A stretch of 7,281 nt of DNA from Candidatus Jordarchaeia archaeon (GTDB taxonomy: Archaea; Asgardarchaeota; Jordiarchaeia; Jordiarchaeales; Freyrarchaeaceae). The notes beneath the pieces were generated by a model. It was not told where the DNA came from and did no database searches. It was given only the letters and a program-made list of their open reading frames with translations. Positions 5,394 through 7,281 of the stretch are shown piece after piece; positions within the stretch are counted from its first letter, which is position 1, and the number at the start of each line of letters is the position of its first letter. The stretch covers positions 1 through 7,281 of the forward strand of contig JAHAWR010000077.1 of the NCBI GenBank assembly GCA_018383835.1, written 5' to 3'. A program made the position numbers and the translations under genes.

Positions 5394-5957
5394 CTAGCCT
5401 CCCCTCGCCATTTTTGCCAGCTTACTCATCACAGGCGCCACTTTCATTCCTAGACTCATTCCTCCTTTCATCGAGAACTTGCGCAGCATGAAGCCTCTGA
5501 GCGGGTCAATGCTCCCAAGCAACAGGCCCATGATGTTCTCTGTGGTGCCCGAGAACTCTAGGTCGGCTTTCTCTGCTAGCCCCCAGCTTCCAATAACTTT
5601 TCCACCGCTTATTTTCATGTTGACCTCGAGCGGGCTGTCTGTAGCCTTAAAGTTCATGGTCACAGTCCCAAGCTTCTCCAAGTCACCCTTCACATCAGGG
5701 GTTCTTTCGGCAAGGATGCCTACGCCCTCCCACACGAGGTCGGTGAACCCCTTCGCTGCCTCAGGCGCTTCCGTCACGAACTTTTTAACGTCAGTTTCCT
5801 CTAGCCTCTTGATCAGCCTCGGAACCAAGTTTGGTATTGCGTCTATCAGCTCACCTACGCGTCCCCTTAACGCCGGGGCGTGTTTCGGCAACTCCTTCAT
5901 AAGTTCACTCTCGGGCATGGCGAGCAAATTTTCTACGATTTTTTTCAACTCCTCCAT
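5394..5957 (-). CDS. SCP2-like sterol/lipid-binding domain protein
   Basis: The protein has 187 residues in two parts. Residues 1-95 are mostly helical and charged (MEELKKIVENLLAMPESEL and following) and I do not recognise them. Residues 97-187 match an SCP2 domain: GTVTMNFKATDSPLEV, ISGGKV, EKADLEFSGTTENIMGLLLG, SIDPLRGFM and a hydrophobic last helix MKVAPVMSKLAKM. The order is that of the family: strand, 'dG.v', 'aD..l.gt.e....l..G..dp', then the lipid-tunnel helix. SCP2 domains bind fatty acyl-CoA or other hydrophobic ligands, usually in the cytosol. A role beside the acyl-CoA enzymes here is inference. ATG 5957 follows a very strong GGGAGGAGGAG site with 3 nt before the start. The gene has its own TATA box just beyond the stop of the broken second copy. 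A 66-bp stretch (5623-5688) is identical to that copy. Confidence 0.8.
   Translation of the reverse strand: MEELKKIVENLLAMPESELMKELPKHAPALRGRVGELIDAIPNLVPRLIKRLEETDVKKFVTEAPEAAKGFTDLVWEGVGILAERTPDVKGDLEKLGTVTMNFKATDSPLEVNMKISGGKVIGSWGLAEKADLEFSGTTENIMGLLLGSIDPLRGFMLRKFSMKGGMSLGMKVAPVMSKLAKMARGG
5623..5688 (-). repeat. 66-bp perfect direct repeat, copy A (inside the intact SCP2 gene)
   Basis: This block is identical base for base to 6248-6313. It encodes GDLEKLG through SPLEV of the SCP2 domain. Identity stops abruptly at both ends: the next bases toward 5622 and past 5688 differ from the other copy. Confidence 0.9.
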
Positions 5958-6003
5958 TCGCTCCTCCTCCCTTTTAATGTTTTCATCCTGAAAGGAAACT
6001 GCA

Positions 6004-6017
6004 TGGAATATAAAAAC
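6004..6017 (-). promoter_or_regulatory. Putative TATA box of the intact SCP2 gene
   Basis: The minus strand reads TTTTTATATTCC within this span, a good archaeal TATA box about 50 nt upstream of ATG 5957. It starts immediately after the stop codon of the broken SCP2 copy, so the intact gene can be transcribed independently. The leader holds the GGGAGGAGGAG ribosome site at 5971-5961. Confidence 0.5.
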
Positions 6018-6313
6018 TTATCCTCCTCTCACGGTCTTCGTCAGCTTTGCCATCACTGAGGCGAGCTTCATGCCCACCGCCAGGTTGCCGTCCATCTTGT
6101 ATTTTCCAGACATGAAGCCGCTTACAGGATCCATGGATCCCGTCATTAGTTTTAATTATGTTCTCCGTTGTCCCAGAGAAGGCTAGGTCATCCTTCTCCG
6201 CCAGCCCTGACTCATCGGAAACCTTGCCGCCACTTATATTCACATGTACCTCGAGCGGGCTGTCTGTAGCCTTAAAGTTCATGGTCACAGTCCCAAGCTT
6301 CTCCAAGTCACCC
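6018..6313 (-). pseudogene. Second SCP2 domain, 5'-truncated and frameshifted
   Basis: Minus-strand translation gives an SCP2 domain similar to residues 91-187 of the neighbouring intact protein, from GDLEKLGTVTMNF to a KTVRGG end followed by TAA (6018-6020). The helical N-terminal half is absent: upstream of the homology the frame meets TAG within four codons. After SGTTENII the frame breaks; reading one base over restores KLMTGSMDPVSGFM and the rest. The break is explained by one extra A in an AAAA run (near 6152-6155) where AAA would keep frame. No ATG or proper ribosome site serves the remnant; the only short start is a TTG at 6306 with a poorly spaced GGGGTGA. I therefore call it a broken tandem duplicate. 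If the extra A is a sequencing error, a 95-residue single-domain SCP2 protein from TTG 6306 would be possible. Confidence 0.75.
6248..6313 (-). repeat. 66-bp perfect direct repeat, copy B (in the broken SCP2 copy)
   Basis: Identical to 5623-5688 at an offset of 625 bp in the same orientation. It forms the exact upstream edge of the homology, and beyond 6313 the DNA is unrelated to the intact gene and AT-richer. Confidence 0.9.
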
Positions 6314-6345
6314 CTAGGCTAGTGCACACACGATCATACCAAACT

Positions 6346-6369
6346 AATAAAATAAAATAATTTAGGGGA
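6346..6369 (+). promoter_or_regulatory. AT-rich promoter region and ribosome site of the small membrane protein gene
   Basis: AATAAAATAAAATAA (6346-6360) offers TATA-like cores and is followed by AGGGGA (6364-6369), 5 nt before ATG 6375. The TATA-to-start distance is short, so the transcript would have little or no extra leader if this box is used. Confidence 0.35.
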
Positions 6370-6374
6370 ATAAA

Positions 6375-6626
6375 ATGAGTTTTGGATATGAGACCCTTAT
6401 CCCTCCCGAGGAGTTATTAGCTAAAGCCTCCTCCCATTTAAGGACTGTTGGGTTTAAAGTCAAGACCAAAGGTTATATCATAGAGGCTGTAGATGGTAGA
6501 GACTACTCTACAGCATGGTGTATACTCTTCTTCCTCCTCGGCATAATTCCATTCATCATCTACTGGTTCACAAGGAAGAAAAATAAGCTGACATTCGATG
6601 CAAGTAAACCTAACTTTTTTTTATGA
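6375..6626 (+). CDS. Small single-helix membrane protein, unknown function
   Basis: The protein has 83 residues. Residues 1-46 form a soluble segment (IPPEELLAKASSHLRTVGF, then a short basic strand region). Residues 48-65 (WCILFFLLGIIPFIIYWF) are a single transmembrane helix, directly followed by TRKKNKL. The positive charges after the helix suggest that the C-terminus faces the cytoplasm. I do not recognise a named family. The start is supported by AGGGGA 5 nt upstream of the ATG. The last codons (NFFL) are written with an uninterrupted T8, so a transcription-stop signal overlaps the coding end. The gene lies in a visibly AT-richer stretch than the metabolic genes to the left: 24 of 60 bases are G/C at 6421-6480, against 36 of 60 at 2401-2460. 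Confidence 0.65.
   Translation: MSFGYETLIPPEELLAKASSHLRTVGFKVKTKGYIIEAVDGRDYSTAWCILFFLLGIIPFIIYWFTRKKNKLTFDASKPNFFL
6615..6622 (+). terminator. T8 run overlapping the 3' end of the small membrane protein gene
   Basis: Eight consecutive T residues encode the last Phe-Phe-Leu codons and precede TGA. An archaeal polymerase could pause or stop here, at the very end of the reading frame. Confidence 0.3.
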
Positions 6627-6719
6627 TAACGTATGAAGGAGTAAAGGTTCTTCGAAGACCTTGTAAAATTCTATTATGAAAATTTTGAAAAACCCGGGAA
6701 AGGGGGGGTGAAAATCCAA

Positions 6720-6911
6720 ATGTGTAGATGCTGTTGTTGCTGTGGAATGGAAGGGCACCATCACCACGAGCACAAACATATGCACCATGCAGGCTTGCCA
6801 TGGCCAATAATGGACATTGAAGAAGAAATCAAAATGCTTGAAGAATACAAAGAAGCCCTGACAAAGAAACTGGAGAAGGTTAGCAAACGCTTAGAAGCTT
6901 TGAAACGTTAA
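6720..6911 (+). CDS. Cys/His-rich N-terminus plus coiled coil, small putative metal-binding protein
   Basis: The protein has 63 residues from ATG 6720. Residues 2-8 are CRCCCCC (six Cys), followed by GMEG and then HHHHEHKHMHH (eight His in 11 residues). A short GLPWP linker leads to a charged heptad helix (EEEIKMLEEYKEALTKKLEK onward), a typical coiled coil. The tail resembles the C-terminal helix of small archaeal and bacterial DUF5320-type proteins as I remember them; this link is tentative. The Cys and His clusters suggest binding of soft or transition metals (Zn, Ni, Cu), and the coiled coil suggests oligomers; both are inference. The frame also opens at GTG 6708, but GGTGA lies 8 nt before ATG 6720 and the Cys cluster then follows the start directly, so I prefer ATG. 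There is no signal peptide. The gene sits between a membrane-protein gene and a cupin gene, which gives no clear functional hint. Confidence 0.7.
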   Translation: MCRCCCCCGMEGHHHHEHKHMHHAGLPWPIMDIEEEIKMLEEYKEALTKKLEKVSKRLEALKR

Positions 6912-6955
6912 ACCATAACAGTCTCTCCTTTTTCATGTTAGAACCGCGTGATGAG

Positions 6956-7281
6956 ATGAGTAAAGTGGACGTAACAGATTTGAGAAAGTATGTGAAGTAT
7001 TCGCAGGATAAAGGTTTATTGGACATCATGGAGAAGCGTCGGCGCGTCAAAAAAGAATTGTTTAAGACGAGGAACTACAACATTGTGCTCGTCTGCCTAG
7101 ATGCTGGACAAGAAATTCCATTGAGACCAGAACCCTACGACGTATGCTTCTATGTTGTTGAAGGCTCTGGAACATTCACCGTTGGCGATGAAAAGGCCGA
7201 ATTGTCCAACGGCCAAATGGTCTTCGCTCCGGCAAACGTGGCAAAAGGCATAAGAAGCAAGGAACGCATGGTTGTGCTGGG
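6956..7281 (+). CDS. Cupin-domain protein, 5' part (runs off the window)
   Basis: About 108 residues are visible before the window ends. After a charged leader (MSKVDVTDLRKYVKYSQ onward) comes a cupin barrel: LDAGQEIPLRPEPYDVCFYV, VEGSGTFTVGDEKAEL, then NGQMVFAPANVAKGIRS. Cupin motif 1 normally has HxH; here the first His position is Arg57 (RPEPYD) and the second is Glu59. The motif 2 His is Lys97 (NVAKGI, where PHG is usual). With these His residues missing, the protein may not hold the usual metal and could be a ligand-binding or structural cupin. ATG 6956 fits the apparent protein start, with only a weak upstream GTGATGAG. An in-frame ATG at 6935 would add seven residues and could be a leaderless start given a TTAAAC box about 26 nt before it. 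The 3' end and function are unknown. Confidence 0.75.
   Translation, partial: MSKVDVTDLRKYVKYSQDKGLLDIMEKRRRVKKELFKTRNYNIVLVCLDAGQEIPLRPEPYDVCFYVVEGSGTFTVGDEKAELSNGQMVFAPANVAKGIRSKERMVVL

Noticed and set aside
5479..5991. 170-codon plus-strand frame opposite the SCP2 gene
   Set aside because: Ser-rich antisense shadow, with no ribosome site; the minus strand has a strong one and an SCP2 domain.
6610..6807. Minus-strand 65-codon frame over the Cys/His-rich gene
   Set aside because: Its composition is explained as antisense of the Cys/His codons, and the plus-strand gene has a better start context.
1..7281. tRNA, rRNA, CRISPR array or mobile element
   Set aside because: No cloverleaf with a GTTCRA T-loop, no regularly spaced repeats and no transposase or integrase motif were seen on either strand; the only long repeat is the 66-bp SCP2 block.

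Overview
The window looks like chromosomal DNA of an archaeon, probably a thermophile of the Thermoproteota (TACK) or a related lineage. The gene starts carry T/A-rich boxes at archaeal TATA spacing, short leaders with GGAGG-type Shine-Dalgarno (SD) sites, many GTG starts, T-run terminators without strong hairpins, and Lys/Glu/Arg-rich proteins. I cannot name a genus. No tRNA, rRNA, CRISPR array, transposase or defence gene is visible.

Layout. Position 1-344 (minus) is the 5' part of a TIM-barrel sugar isomerase/epimerase-like gene cut by the window edge. Position 457-1842 (minus) is an amidase-signature enzyme, divergent from a crotonase-family gene at 2001-2825 (plus). A 551-base gap between convergent genes (2826-3376) holds no convincing gene, only a terminator T-run and several inverted repeats. 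Next is a divergent pair: a BKACE/DUF849 beta-keto acid cleavage enzyme (3377-4261, minus) and an acetoacetate decarboxylase-superfamily protein (4514-5365, plus). Position 5394-5957 (minus) is an SCP2-like lipid-binding protein. Behind it lies a second, 5'-truncated and frameshifted SCP2 domain (6018-6313), which shares a perfect 66-bp block with the intact copy. From about 6314 the DNA is visibly AT-richer and holds three genes on the plus strand: a small one-helix membrane protein, a Cys/His-rich coiled-coil protein, and the start of a cupin.

How the genes may work together. The left and middle parts look like a carbon-catabolic cluster built around acyl-CoA and beta-keto acid chemistry: amide hydrolysis, a crotonase step, BKACE cleavage giving acetoacetate plus an acyl-CoA, a possible acetoacetate-consuming enzyme, and an SCP2 protein that could bind acyl chains. 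Each family assignment rests on visible motifs. The joint pathway is inference, because each promoter appears separate and no substrate is known.

The most interesting points are the BKACE/decarboxylase-like divergent pair, the SCP2 duplication with its sharp-edged 66-bp identity next to a composition change, and the Cys6/His8 mini-protein. I did not find a clearly new multi-gene system.
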